DNA of 64,000 nt from Cephalotus follicularis (lineage: Eukaryota; Streptophyta; Magnoliopsida; Oxalidales; Cephalotaceae). The stretch spans positions 178,388 to 242,387 of the forward strand of contig BDDD01001482.1 in NCBI GenBank assembly GCA_001972305.1, read 5' to 3'. Position numbers and translations under genes: made by a program. The notes under the pieces were generated by a model, which saw only the letters and a list, made by a program, of their open reading frames with translations, was not told the DNA's origin and did no database searches. This document shows positions 1-10,567 of this stretch, in pieces. Numbering within the stretch: the stretch's first letter is position 1; each line of letters begins with the position of its first letter.

Positions 1-1
1 A

Positions 2-790
2 AAATTGAAGTTTGTTGTGTACCGTCTATGGGGTGAGGCCACTCATTGGTGGGAGATGGTCAAAGCAAAGTGGGAATCTCAGAGGTTTGACAACACTTGG
101 GGCAGATTCCAGACAGAGTTCTGGGAGACCTATGTTCCACGGATTGAACAAGAGCGACGGGAGACGGAGCTCTTGGAGTTGCGACAAGGAGAGATGACGG
201 TGACAGAGTATCAAGCAAGGTTCATGGAGCTAGCCAGGCATTCACCCTATCTGGTAGCTGATGATGTGAAGAAGATACGGAGGTTCCTGAGAGGTCTGCG
301 GCTGGATCTTCGATCCAGAATAGGAGCTATGGAACTAGGGACTTTTGTGGAAGTTGCTCAGAAAGCGAGACTACTGGAGAGTATATCCAGTGAAGACCGG
401 GCTGAGAGAGCTCGCGCAAAATAGAATAAACAGAGTCCTACACAATCCAGACCAGCATCGTCGAAATGGCAAGATGGTGGTTCTCCGACGAAGTCGTCCA
501 AGAGCAAATCTCAGCAGACAGCTTCACAAGGTTCTCCCAGCCAAGGGAGTAATGCTAAATCCGGAGGTTGTTACTATTGTCGTCGCATGGGACACCAACA
601 AAAAGATTGTTGGAGGTTCAATGACTGGTGCCTGAGGTGCGGGGCACCTGGTCATTCGGTGAAAGACTATCTAAAGAGTTCAACTATAGCACCTACTGGG
701 ACAGGAAGTAGTAGTGGTGCGGTGGTAGGACCGTCATAGAGGAAGGACACCGGCAAGGGCGTCGCAAAAGGTAGAGTTTTTGTACTTCCT
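2..790 (+). pseudogene. gag: Element A gag (capsid/nucleocapsid), 5'-truncated by window edge
   Basis: Reading frame 2 encodes the C-terminal part of a Ty3/gypsy Gag, the structural protein of the cytoplasmic virus-like particle. The retrotransposon-gag domain is visible (WGEATHWWEMVKAKW near the start, then GEMTVTEYQARFMELARHS, then RFLRGLRLDLRSRI). A TAG at 422-424 interrupts it. The same frame continues into a basic Ser/Gln-rich linker and two zinc knuckles: CYYCRRMGHQQKDC is complete, while the second has lost its last Cys (CLRCGAPGHSVKDY). A second TAG lies at 737-739. Element F carries a closely similar Gag on the other strand (43386-44555), so A and F belong to one family. The N-terminus and the 5' LTR of A lie left of the window. 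Confidence 0.9.
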
Positions 791-1294
791 CAGACAGAGG
801 TTCCAGAGTCAACTTCCGTGGTTGGAGGTACTCTGTATATATATGGTTTTCTTTCTAGAGTGTTGATGGATTCTTGAGCATCGTACTCTTTTATATCTGC
901 ACATTTTGCATCTTGCTTAGATCTCACCCCTGACTGCATGTCATATATGCTCGATGTGAGTACACCGACTGGGACTTCTATGTACACTGATTCGATATAT
1001 AGCAGTTGTGAGATGTCTATGGAAGGCATTTCTTTGTATGCATATTTGATAGTACTGCCTATCCATGACTTCGATGTTATACTGAGGATGGATTGGCTTT
1101 CAGCACACTGTGCTCGCATGGATTGTTATAATAAAACCATGGATTTTTATCTACCCGACGGAACGATATTCCAGTTCAAGGGAGAGAAGAGGTTCTCGAT
1201 ACCGATCATATCCTTTATTCGAGCATTGAGGTAGCTAGAGAAGTGATGCGAGGGATACCTGGCCTATGTAATTGATCGAAGGAAAGAGAACGGG
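791..1294 (+). pseudogene. Element A aspartic protease, catalytic motif destroyed by a stop
   Basis: The frame continues from Gag into a retroviral-type aspartic protease, which normally cleaves the polyprotein inside the particle. The active site expected as D-S/T-G is D-S-stop: the third codon reads TGA at 875-877, one base from GGA (Gly). Downstream the family's second conserved block is readable (PIHDFDVILRMDWLSAH, where the usual form has LGMDWL). Further in-frame stops occur at 1232-1234 and 1244-1246 before the RT region. Being in the same frame, gag and pol were probably one long ORF in the ancestor. It cannot make an active protease as it stands. Confidence 0.85.
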
Positions 1295-1556
1295 TTGAGT
1301 ATGGAAGAAATTCCAGTTGTGTGTGAATTTCTGGATGTCTTTCCTGATGGCTTGGGGTCCTTACCACTGAGGAGGAGTATGGAGTTCGTTATTGATCTTG
1401 TTCCTGTAACTTCTCCTATCTCTAAATCACCTTATCGGATGGCGCCTGCCGAGTTGCGAGAGCTGAAGTTACAGTTACAAGACCTGATTGATAAAGGTTT
1501 TGTTAGACCCAGTGTTTCTCCGTGCGGTGCGCCTGTGTTATTTGTCAAAAAGAAGG
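1295..1556 (+). pseudogene. pol: Element A reverse transcriptase, N-terminal piece
   Basis: Same frame as gag and protease. It shows the linker and first RT blocks of Ty3/gypsy pol: CEFLDVFPDGLGSLP, then SPYRMAPAELRELK, then [20 protein letters not shown], where family members normally have [13 protein letters not shown], so a Trp has become Cys. The coding sequence breaks off in the lysine run where element B inserted. The next codons (KDGSMRL...) are found at 5825 after B. The last five bases, GAAGG at 1552-1556, are the left target-site duplication of B. Confidence 0.9.
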
Positions 1557-2409
1557 TGTTGGAATCGGACAAAACCGAAACCAATGCCAAAATGGAGAAA
1601 GGGTGCAAAGGGTGTAGAATAAAACTTAAACATACAATCATGGTAGCGGAATAACACCCTATATAAAAGAACAAGTCCATTATGGCACGTCCACAGACCA
1701 CATGGATCACCACAACATCGACATAATTGAATTGGTGTCACCATATCAATCTATGGTGACACACAAGCATGGCAAGAAGAAGAGGGACCAAAGGTTATAC
1801 CAGTGGGTCAAGGATCCTTCTTTCTTTGCCGCTACAAGCTTGAGTAGATTCCTCTTGATGTTCTCCAAACCTCAGGAACAGCAAGCAATCCTTCCAGCAA
1901 ATACAAACTACTAGAACTCACACTCTCTCTCACTTAGCTTAGAAAAGGAGTATTGATTATGACGAATGAAGTCAACAATCAATCCACCCTAGATAAGCCT
2001 TTGCTTGGTGTATATCAGATGAAAGAACACTAAATCTGTAAAGAAATTCGAGTTCTTGCCCTGCAAAAAAAAAATTCATCTCCAACTTTTCCATTTTCTG
2101 CAGAAATACTTAATACTAGCCTCAATTTCTCTCTCCCAATCTCCCATTCACTTAGGATCATGGCCTTAACTCCCTAGGAGTCCGAAGCCATAATTCCCAC
2201 GTTTCTAAAATGTGTAGAATCAAAAGAAACCGGCTAAGGATGTGAGAGAAGTAGTGCCCACGAAGTGAGGTCGTGCATAGGTTGCACGTTCTGCTCAAAG
2301 ACGTCGACGCCTTCCGAAAGACGTCGACGCCTATGCAATGTGGCACTAAAGCACATCGATGCTTTCTAAAAGACATCGACGTCTTTATCAGAGATAAGCA
2401 TCGACGTAA
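1557..2409 (-). repeat. Element B 3' LTR, truncated
   Basis: It aligns by eye with 3941-4788 from the first base (TGTTGGAATC) through the TCGA array and stops matching just after GATAAGCATCGACG near 2406. The remaining roughly 1 kb present in the right LTR is absent, so a deletion removed the inner part of this LTR together with the expected polypurine tract. The break lies directly beside the last TCGA core of the array (2401). Confidence 0.8.
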
Positions 2410-2410
2410 T
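2296..2410. repeat. TCGA-core palindrome array, B left LTR
   Basis: TCGA cores at 2304, 2324, 2356, 2376 and 2401, embedded in GACGTCGACGCC or CACATCGATGC contexts. Spacings are 20, 32, 20 and 25 bp. The same pattern is found in the right LTR at 4687-4805. Confidence 0.9.
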
Positions 2411-3928
2411 ATGGCCTCAGCTAGGGCATGACAAACCATCAGAATCTTGATAAGTCCAGTACCCACAATTTTCATTGGAATGCACTAGTTTTAACACCCA
2501 CACGTAGGCGTGTCCAAGTACTAAAACATAGCCACCCTTTGCGGTGCCCAACACCGATGTTGACATAATATCTCCAAGTCATCAGCCTCAGTTAGGGCAT
2601 AACAAACCAACAACCCAGGAACACTACTCAACGAAAATTGTGGAAGGCCACGGGGAACCACTCCATGGGTTCCTACGTTAAGACTTATTATTGAAGTGAG
2701 GGAATTTGCGGTCTCAAGTTTTAATTACCGAGCCATTAATTAATTCATTGGTTATATTAGCCAATTCCGATTAATTACGGCTGATCATGCAAGACGTGTA
2801 TCTTATGCACCTTGGACATATTTCTAAAATATGTCAATGGATCTTGGCAAGGACAATAGTAGTAATGACTTGAGCCCAAAGTCACTACTAGGTCTTCCTA
2901 GGTGTAACGATTTAAATCTATTTATTACAACACATACCATGTATACATGGCCTTCAAAAGTCTTGTACTTCATATCTCCTTTCCCCCATCTCTCCTTGCA
3001 TAGTCTACTTTTACAAAAAGAACAATACATTTTCGAAAAGAAATATACACTTTAAAAATACAAGGAGAATTACAAAAGTAAGAAAAAATAAATGGTGCAC
3101 GCAGGCACCTTATTATAGACCTTTAAAATAATAAATAAATAAATCCATTCACACAAAGAAAACCTTAAACTAGGTCAAAGTCCTTTTCGGGCCATCCATT
3201 GTGCATAAGATCTATATTATATCCAATATAATAAAACCACAAATAAAACAAATGCCATAAATGATAACCAATTACACAATTTAATTCAATGATTGTTAAT
3301 TGACCAAACTCCCACTAAATCAAGCAATGATTTTTAATCTTCCAAGTGCCAAAATGTTTAGAATCCAATTTTATCAAAAACCAGTTTTTTTTATATAAAA
3401 GACGTCGACGCCTTTCCAAAAGGCATCGACGTGTTTTCTGGAAAAACATGAACAAAACATCGATGCAAAAACAGAGCATCTATGCGTTTCTCAAGAACAG
3501 TTGAAAAAGGCATCGACATCCTACAAGAACATCGACGCGTTTCACAAATATATGAACAAGACATCGACATCTATCAAGAACGTCGATGTCTTTCCTGGGA
3601 ATTTGAACATGACATCGACGTCTACCAAGGACGTCGACGTCTATAGCCCCCTGGGCAGTTTCTGCACTTCAAAAAATGCAGAAATTAATGGTTTAGAGTA
3701 TGGAATACCATACTGGCATTCCAAAATGCACTATGCATGTTGCAAACAAAATTCTAAACACACTAAAACAACATTCCCAGCATAAAAACTCAATGAAATC
3801 CAATTTCATGCAATTTTCATTAAGGCACTTAGAAAATTTAGTTTGATCACAAAACACATCCATTGATTAAACTATTAATCAGTAGATCATCTAAGGCATA
3901 CATATTCAATTAAGGATGATGTGGGACT
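2410..3928 (-). other. Element B interior, non-coding
   Basis: No reading frame with recognisable similarity. There are two copies of a short motif (CCTCAGCTAGGGCATGACAAACC near 2414 and a variant near 2586, about 172 bp apart), AT-rich stretches and a TCGA array at 3400-3645. The small open frames here are short and low in complexity, so I do not call genes. Confidence 0.6.
3400..3645. repeat. TCGA-core array with alternating 20/32-bp spacing, B interior
   Basis: Ten cores at 3405, 3426, 3460, 3480 (here TCTA), 3513, 3532, 3564, 3583, 3615 and 3634. Spacings are 21, 34, 20, 33, 19, 32, 19, 32 and 19 bp, a dimeric unit of about 52 bp repeated five times. Nine of ten keep the central CG. The flanking dinucleotides vary between CG, CA and TG. 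Confidence 0.95.
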
Positions 3929-3939
3929 CTCTGATACCA
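3929..3939 (-). promoter_or_regulatory. Primer-binding site of element B (initiator-Met tRNA)
   Basis: The plus strand reads CTCTGATACCA, so the minus strand reads TGGTATCAGAG, an 11-base match to the complement of the plant initiator-Met tRNA 3' end. It is one base from the LTR that ends at 3941. It fixes the element's orientation. Confidence 0.85.
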
Positions 3940-3940
3940 C

Positions 3941-5823
3941 TGTTGGAATCAGACAAAACCGAAACCAATGCCAAAATTGACAAAGGGTGCAAAGGGTGTA
4001 GAATAAAACTTAAACATAGAATCATGGCAGCGGAATAACACCCTGTATAAAAGAACAAGTCCATTATGGCACGTCCACAGACCACATGGATCACCACAAC
4101 ATCGACAGAATTGAATTGGTGTCACCATATCAATCTATGGTGACATACAAGAATGGCAAGAAGAAGAGGGACCAAAGGTTATACCAGTGGGTGAAGGCTC
4201 CTTCTTTCTTTGCCGCTACAAGCTTGAGTAGATTCCTCTTGATGTTCTTAAACCTCAGGAACAGCAAGAAATCATTCCAGCAAATAAAAACAACTAGAAC
4301 ACACACTCTCTCTCACTTAGCTTAGAAAAGGAGTATTGATTATGACCAATGAAGTCAACAATCAGTCCACCCTAGATAAGCCTTTGCTTGGTGTATATCA
4401 GATGAAAGAACACTCAATCTATAGAGAAATTCGAGTTCTTGCCCAACAAAAAAAAAATTCATCTCCAACTTTTCCATTTTCTGCAGAAATACTTAATACT
4501 AGCCTCAATTTCTCTCTCCCAATCTCCCATTCACTTAGGATCATGACCTTAACTCCCTAGGAGTCCGAAGCCATGATTCCCACGTTTCTAAAAAGTGTAG
4601 AATCAAAAGAAACTGGCTAAGGATGTGAGAGAAGTAGTGCCCACGAAGTGAGGTCGTGCACAGGTTGCACGTTCTGCTCAAAGACGTCGACGCCTTCTGA
4701 AAGACGTCGACGCCTATGCAATGTGGTACTAAAGCACATCGATGCTTTCTAAAAGACATCGACCTCTTTATCAGAGATAAGCATCGACGTCTTTCTAAAA
4801 GATATCGACGCCTGTTGGCCAGTGAAGCATAAAGAGTCTAACTCTTTTAGTGATCTCATGCACCCTTCAAATATTGGTTAAGTAAGATCAAGCATACGTG
4901 TTTCCACAAAATGCAAAATCCACATAACCGACATCTGACACCAAGACTTAATATGTCCAACATATTAAAGATCTAATCATTATAAGGCATTGACCCTTTA
5001 AAATCTTAGTTAGTATGAGAGGTGTTCATAAATTACCGAAATACCCCAAGGGTTTGGTTTAGCCATTCTAAATGGTCCTCGACCAATTTAAATGCTATTG
5101 GAATAATATCCAAATATTATCCATATGGAAAAATTAATCTAATTAATTTTCTCACACCTCAATAACCCTAGATTTTCTAAGTCGTCGGTTCGCGTGTACT
5201 ATAATCCCTTGTCATACTTGGCCCCGATTGAGGTCTAGGGTAAGGATATGTGTCATAACCGTCTCCATACAATATAGAGTAGTCGCTCAGGTCTAAGGAT
5301 TAGACGAGTTAAAGAACTCGCTAAGTGATCATCACTTATACACAACCGTAACAAGTAGGAGTCACTACTGACATGAGAATAGCGACTATCCGAACAGTGT
5401 CTCCTACGTGGGTCCTGTTCAGTGTACACGCTCCCAGCGCGCACCCCGTATTTGCCCTAGTGTCCAACACAGATGGTAGTCAGAGAATCCATCCTCCAAT
5501 TCCACGAGCAGGCAACATACGCGCAAGTCTATCCGGTTCACTAATGCCCACAAAATGAACCTATGACTTGGAACTAATTTGACATAAGGTATAAGGTAAC
5601 CAGTCTCACAGCCTCCATGCTAGGCATCCAACCTTATGTCAGGGCATCATAAGTGTAAGCAGGTAAATAATAAACTACTTCAATTAAGTGATAAAACACA
5701 AGTGATATAGCCATAACAAAATTAGCACGCATTATATATATACAAGGAATAAGATTGTTTCATACAAGATAAGATATAATGTGACAACCCATCTGATGGC
5801 TTGTCGGGTCACTATATCTAACA
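3941..5823 (-). repeat. Element B 5' LTR, complete (1.88 kb)
   Basis: On the minus strand the LTR starts TGTTAGATATAGTG and ends GATTCCAACA, directly beside the primer-binding site. Its plus-left half repeats 1557-2409 with scattered differences. It contains a TCGA array with cores at 4687, 4707, 4739, 4759, 4784 and 4805 (spacings 20, 32, 20, 25, 21). No protein-coding content is recognisable. Confidence 0.85.
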
Positions 5824-5997
5824 GAAGGATGGGTCGATGAGGCTTTGAATCAACTACAGAATGTTGAACAAGGAAACTGTCAAGAAAAAGTATCCTTTAC
5901 CCCACATCAAGGATTTGTTTGACCAGTTGCAAGGATCAAGGGTGTTTTCCAAGCTCAATTTGAGATCGGGTTATCACCAACTGAGAGTAAGGAAAGG
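5824..5997 (+). pseudogene. pol: Element A reverse transcriptase, middle piece
   Basis: This resumes the RT frame after B: KDGSMRL, then a TGA where Cys is usual, then a readable [14 protein letters not shown] and [11 protein letters not shown], the fingers/palm region of Ty3/gypsy RT. It is cut off by the solo LTR C. The final AAAGG (5993-5997) is the left target duplication of C. The first five bases are the right duplication of B. It continues at 9354. Confidence 0.9.
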
Positions 5998-7059
5998 TGT
6001 CACACCCCAAACCGCGAGGGCGAAGCCCCACAATCCGATGCGTGATATATACCATCCATTCAGTCATTTCATCATTATATAATACTCCAATAAGTGCTAT
6101 ATATATAAAGCTTTAAACAATCAAACAACATCAACGGAATAATCAATCCATATAAAAACTAACTCTTAAAATCTCCCAAAATTCAGGCATGAAGTATTCG
6201 TTTATCGGACTATATCCCCCTGTAAAGAAAATCTATAGTTTATATCGACACTCCCGAAGGAGGAATCAGTGGTATCTCACAATATATGGACCCATCCATT
6301 TCCTTTACATCAAGACACATATTAAACAAGCACTGCCAAAACCCGGCAGGTCAATAGCTGAATATAAAACATGTCTCTATTTCAACTTTAGATTTGTCTA
6401 TTATACAATAACCAAAAATACATCCATATTCCAATATTTGTTCTTTTACAATATCACATTTATACAAAGTAGGTCGGAGGAGATGTAGATCCTTACCATG
6501 CGATTTAACCTAGTTGGTCACTGCTGCGCGTCACTTGGACCTGAACCTGACCCATTATATTACAATACAATGTAATGGGTCAGCAACCCGAAGGTTGTGT
6601 AGAATATACATATGCAATGAACATATAGAAGTGCAACAAATATGTGTACAATATGTGAGATATATGCATGACAAGAGATGTATGAATGCCAATTCATAGC
6701 AATGTAGCTCATAATATAAAGGTCATGCACCATAACCTATAGACCAATAGAACTTACGATCTACCATTCGTATACAACCGTCCCATACCGGCGTATAGGA
6801 ATGGAATCAAATCAATCATCACTCTTTAACAAGCCAATCGTCAGACCCCAAAGGTTCTAGCCCACTACAACCATACCCCTAGATTCACATACACTAGTGA
6901 TTTACCACTCGTATACCACTGTCCCATACCGGCGTATAAGAATAGGATGAACAACAACCATCTAGGGATACATACCATGGTCCTACCATAACCATAGTAT
7001 AGCCATACCATAACAATCAGGACCATCATGATCCATAATGATACAGTCCATAACCATAT

Positions 7060-7260
7060 CGTATCCATCCGTAGCCATAACTGTTGTCGTCAATAACCAT
7101 AACCGTTTACGGTCCATATCCGGTTACAATTCACATCCATTTACGGTCCATATCTGATAACGGTCCATAACCGTTTACAATTCATATCCGTTTACGGTCC
7201 ATATCCGATAACAATCCATAACCGTTTACAATCCATGACGATTCGATCCATAAAGATTCG
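7060..7260. repeat. Degenerate ~30-bp repeats (CCATATCCGTTTACGGT type)
   Basis: Inside solo LTR C. Alternating phrases such as GTTTACGGTCCATATCCG and GATAACGGTCCATAACCG recur with a loose period of about 30 bp. It is non-coding and distinct from the adjoining 69-bp array. Confidence 0.7.
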
Positions 7261-7339
7261 GTAATGATATGATACAATCTATAACAATACAATATGATTC
7301 AACAATGATACGATACGATTCGATAACAATTCGACATGA

Positions 7340-7815
7340 TTCCCAGTTCCTCGAAGGTCCTGGTCCAATATACTAGTTCCCAAAGGTCGTAGTTCGATAA
7401 CGATACGATTACCCAATTCCCGAAGGTCCTGGTCTGATATACTAGTCCCTCATAGGTCCTAGTCTGATAACGATACAATCCCAGTCCCTCGAATGTCCTG
7501 GTCTGATATACTAGTCCCTCATAGGTCCTAGTCTGATAACGATACAATCCCAGTCCCTCGAAGGTCCTGGTATGATATACTAGTCCCTCATAGGTCCTAG
7601 TCCAATAACTATACAATCCCAGTCCCTCGAAGGTCCTGGTCCGATATACTAGTCCCTCATAGGTCCTAGTCCGATAACGATACAATCCCAGTCCCTCGAA
7701 GGTCCTGGTATGATATACTAGTCCCTCATAGGTCCTAGTCCAATAACTATACAATCCCAGTCCCTCGAAGGTCCTGGTCCGATATACTAGTCCCTCATAG
7801 GTCCTAGTACAATAA
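7340..7815. repeat. 69-bp minisatellite, 7 copies, with 138-bp higher order
   Basis: The motif CCTGGT recurs at 7359, 7428, 7497, 7566, 7635, 7704 and 7773, exactly 69 bp apart each time. From 7566 on, two unit types alternate (GGTATGATATAC and GGTCCGATATAC), giving a 138-bp higher-order repeat. Since 69 is a multiple of three, the minus strand stays open for 182 codons with a 23-residue repeat (RTRTYEGLVY / RTRTFEGLGL). That open frame is best read as a by-product of the repeat length, not a gene: it lies in a solo LTR. Confidence 0.95.
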
Positions 7816-7949
7816 CGATACAATCCATGACAATCCATAAAGTCCATTCCATTATCTACGCACTCTCCGTGTCGTAGACGAATAGGTCAAGATAACACTG
7901 ACCACACCGTGCATACCTTAGGTCCATGCATACCATATCCATACCATAC

Positions 7950-8055
7950 CATCCATATCAGTCCTCCCACGATGTGGGGCAAGCACCATCCATATCGATC
8001 CTCCCACGATGTGGGGTAACATTATCCATATCAGTCCTCCCACGATGTGGGATAA
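7950..8055. repeat. 36-37-bp tandem repeat, 3 copies
   Basis: CCTCCCACGATGTGGG begins at 7963, 8000 and 8036 within solo LTR C, each preceded by CCATATCRGT or a variant. Each unit holds a short inverted repeat around CCCACGATGTGGG. Confidence 0.85.
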
Positions 8056-9353
8056 ACATTATATGATGTGGTCTAACATTCATGACCTTCATGACAGATA
8101 TGAGGGTCATGAATGCGTTACCTTATTTAGTCTCATGCAATACAATCGATCAATCCATACAATAGCCATAACCCATAAACCATTTCCAATATCGTAACCC
8201 TTGAATTAAGAGAAGGTAGAAGCTCAACTTCTCTCAATTCTCCATTTAGTCCATTATACCCGTATGCAGTTCATTAAACCATGAAATCAGTAATCATGCA
8301 TAACCATAACAATCAATTTAGCATACAATCATCAATGAATAGTCATGTCCATACAATCCATTCAAAATGCATGAATGCAAGTAAGGTAGTATAACCGTAC
8401 TCTAGTGACCTACCATTCATCTACCACCGTCCCATACCGACGTGAACGAATGGGATCTAGTCAATAGTCATCTGAGTACGTACCATTGGAGCATATGTAT
8501 ACCTACCTGTTACCAATTGAGCTTGCGAGTTGGGAGGGCTTGCAGCAGAATCGACGAACTGCCTCCTCCTCTAAGCTTCACTCGCGATCACAAGCACAAC
8601 TCCATCTTTTCTCAACAGAGTTCTCTTTCTATCCTTGTATCACTGCAATAACCATCACACATTTCGTTACGACTTGCGCACATGTAGCAAATACACCTTG
8701 TCATCATCGGAGTTCAGGCCAACACATCGAAACTCCAGCCATGCCATAAACAGGTTATAAATTAGCCGGTCTACACACTGGTAACCGTGAATCGCACAGT
8801 CACAGTCGACAGTGAGTCAACTCACTGTGTTGACTCGCCAGACGTTCAACAGCTCTGGCCACCACCCAAAAACACCACACCATCATCAAATTAACACATT
8901 CCCACCTTAAACTCGTCGAGAATCACCAAGGAACCAGCAGTCACAGCAGGCAGCGAGTCAAACTCGGTGGATTGACTCAGCCTTCACATTATGGCCGATT
9001 TCGGTCGAACAACGCCTCAGCAGCCACCAAAACGGGTGTAGCTGGTCATCGAGATGAAAACCCGCTCCTCCCGTGACCCAAACAGCGACGGGAAATGGCC
9101 TACAGTGGCAAGGCGTACAAAGAGAAGAAGAGGGGTAGGGGGTTACCAGTGGCTGGAGAAGGACCTGCGCGTACCATCTCCTGCTCCGGCGGCTTTGTCT
9201 GGCATCATCTTCTTCCGGTGCCATCTCTCTCCCACTCTCTAGTTATCTCTCCCGTCTCTCTCTCTCGCATCTCACTCTATTTCTTTTGCGCAAGTGTGAT
9301 GCGCCTGGTGCATTATGCGCCTATTATGTTTTATATATATTCAGGTCACTACA

Positions 9354-10567
9354 GAAGGAGACATTGAGAAGACTACCTTGCATACACGGTATTGTCACTA
9401 CGAGTTCTTAGTAATTTTGTTTGGTGTTACCAATGCACCGGCAGCTTTCATGTCGTTGATGAATGAAGTATTTCGGCCATACCTAGATCAGTTTGTTGTA
9501 GTGTTTATTGATGACATACTGGTATATTCAAGGAGTGAGGAGGAACACACTCATCATCTGAGGCTGGTATTGCAGGTTCTCAGAGAGCATCGGTTTTACG
9601 CCGAGTTCGGCAAGTGTGAATTCTGGCTTGATCATGTGATCTTTCTCGGTCATATCGTATCCAGGGAAGGCCTGACGGTGGATCCGTCGAAGACTGAAGT
9701 GGTGCGAGACTGGCCACAACCGAAGAATGTGACGGAGGTGCGTTGTTTTCTTGGCTTGGCGGGGTATTATAGGAGGTTTATCCAAAACTTTTCAAGGATA
9801 GCAGTGCCCTTTACTAGAATGACCCAGAAGAAGACCTTATTTGTCCGGAACGAAGATTGTCAAGCTAGTTTCCGTGAACTGAAGGATCAGTTAGTTTTCG
9901 CTCCTATCTTAGCATTACCAGATAGTAATGAGGGCTTTGTAGTCTACAGTGATGCATCGGGTAAAGGCTTGGGCTGCGTACTAATGCAGCGAGGAAGAGT
10001 GATCGCTTATGCTTCAAGGAAGCTAAAACCGTATGAAGAAAACTACCCGACACATGACCTTGAACTTGCAGATATTATCTTCGCCCTTCAGAAGTGGAGG
10101 AACTATCTTTATGGGACACAGTTTGAGATCTTTATAGATCATAAGAGTTTGAGGTACCTGTTTTGTCAAGATACACTGAACAAGACGCAACGAAGATGGG
10201 TAGAATTCTTTAACGATTATGATTACAGTGTTCAGTACCACCCGGGGAAGCGAATGTGGTCGCTGATGACTTGAGTCACAAGGCTATGGTTGCCAGTGTG
10301 ATAGTGTCACAATGGAAAATGTTAGAAGATTTCCAAGAGTGGTTTTCGTTTAATCAATCACCTGGAGTCTTTATGGCTAGCATGAGAGTACATCTAGCTT
10401 TGCTTGACAAAATAAAGAATGCTCAAGCACACGATCCTGAATTGCAAAAGATTCGAGAGAATCTAGACTCCGAGTCTAATTTTCAGGTACATGTTGATGG
10501 TGTCTTAAGATTTCAGGGACGAGTGTGTCTTCCGAATGAGCATGGGATAAAGAGTGAGTTTATTTAA
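9354..10567 (+). pseudogene. pol: Element A reverse transcriptase C-half and RNase H
   Basis: Resumes pol after C at EGDIEKT. The RT palm motif is FIDDILVYS (a YxDD variant usual in this group), followed by the thumb region [16 protein letters not shown] and [12 protein letters not shown]. RNase H follows: [16 protein letters not shown], the THDLELADI block, [11 protein letters not shown] and, after a frameshift, VADDLSH, so the four acidic catalytic positions are recognisable. The frame slips by one base near 10243-10256, just before VADD. The tail runs to a stop at 10565. In an active element this polyprotein copies the RNA into DNA in cytoplasmic particles. This copy is interrupted and frameshifted. 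Confidence 0.92.

Larger units (their letters stand above)
1557..5823 (-). mobile_element. Element B: non-coding LTR retrotransposon (family V), inserted in A
   Basis: The insert starts TGTTGGAATC and ends ATCTAACA and is flanked by perfect 5-bp target duplications GAAGG (1552-1556 and 5824-5828). A TGTTGGAATC start recurs at 3941, marking the second LTR. The sequence just left of it is complementary to initiator-Met tRNA, so the element reads on the minus strand: 5' LTR 3941-5823, primer site 3929-3939, truncated 3' LTR at 1557-2409. No gag or pol is recognisable in the 1.5 kb interior, so it is non-autonomous (LARD-like) or internally deleted. A related LTR begins at 63164. The superfamily (copia or gypsy) cannot be decided without coding sequence. 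Confidence 0.85.
5998..9353 (-). mobile_element. Solo LTR C (family IV, 3.36 kb), inserted in A
   Basis: Starts TGTCACACCCC and ends GTCACTACA on the plus strand, so on the minus strand it runs TGTAGTGAC...GGGGTGTGACA, a usual gypsy/chromovirus LTR signature. It is flanked by AAAGG (5993-5997) and GAAGG (9354-9358), a 5-bp duplication with one later change. There is no internal region or second LTR, hence a solo LTR left by LTR-LTR recombination. The interior is rich in minisatellites (about 7070-8060). Parts near its left end resemble the H/J LTR (34808-36866), for example the GGGTCAG-AACCC motif followed by GTTGTGTAG. The frame it interrupts resumes exactly after it. Confidence 0.85.

Noticed and set aside
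2158..2475. 105-codon minus-strand ORF shared with 4541-4759 and 63756-63989
   Set aside because: It is conserved only because it lies in the shared family V LTR; it runs through the TCGA array and differs in length between copies.
3400..3645. The regularly spaced TCGA units look superficially like a CRISPR array
   Set aside because: The context is plant LTR retrotransposons, units are only 10-12 bases and degenerate, spacing alternates between two lengths, spacers are themselves similar to each other, and no cas gene is present.
3501..3785. ORFs reading VDVF/DVDVY-like repeats through the TCGA arrays (for example 3501-3785, 41340-41576, 46104-46502)
   Set aside because: These are translations of the palindrome arrays in non-coding DNA. 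The frames differ between copies and carry no conserved protein.
7299..7847. 182-codon minus-strand ORF with 23-residue repeats
   Set aside because: It is the translation of a 69-bp minisatellite inside a solo LTR; the open frame follows from the unit length being a multiple of three.
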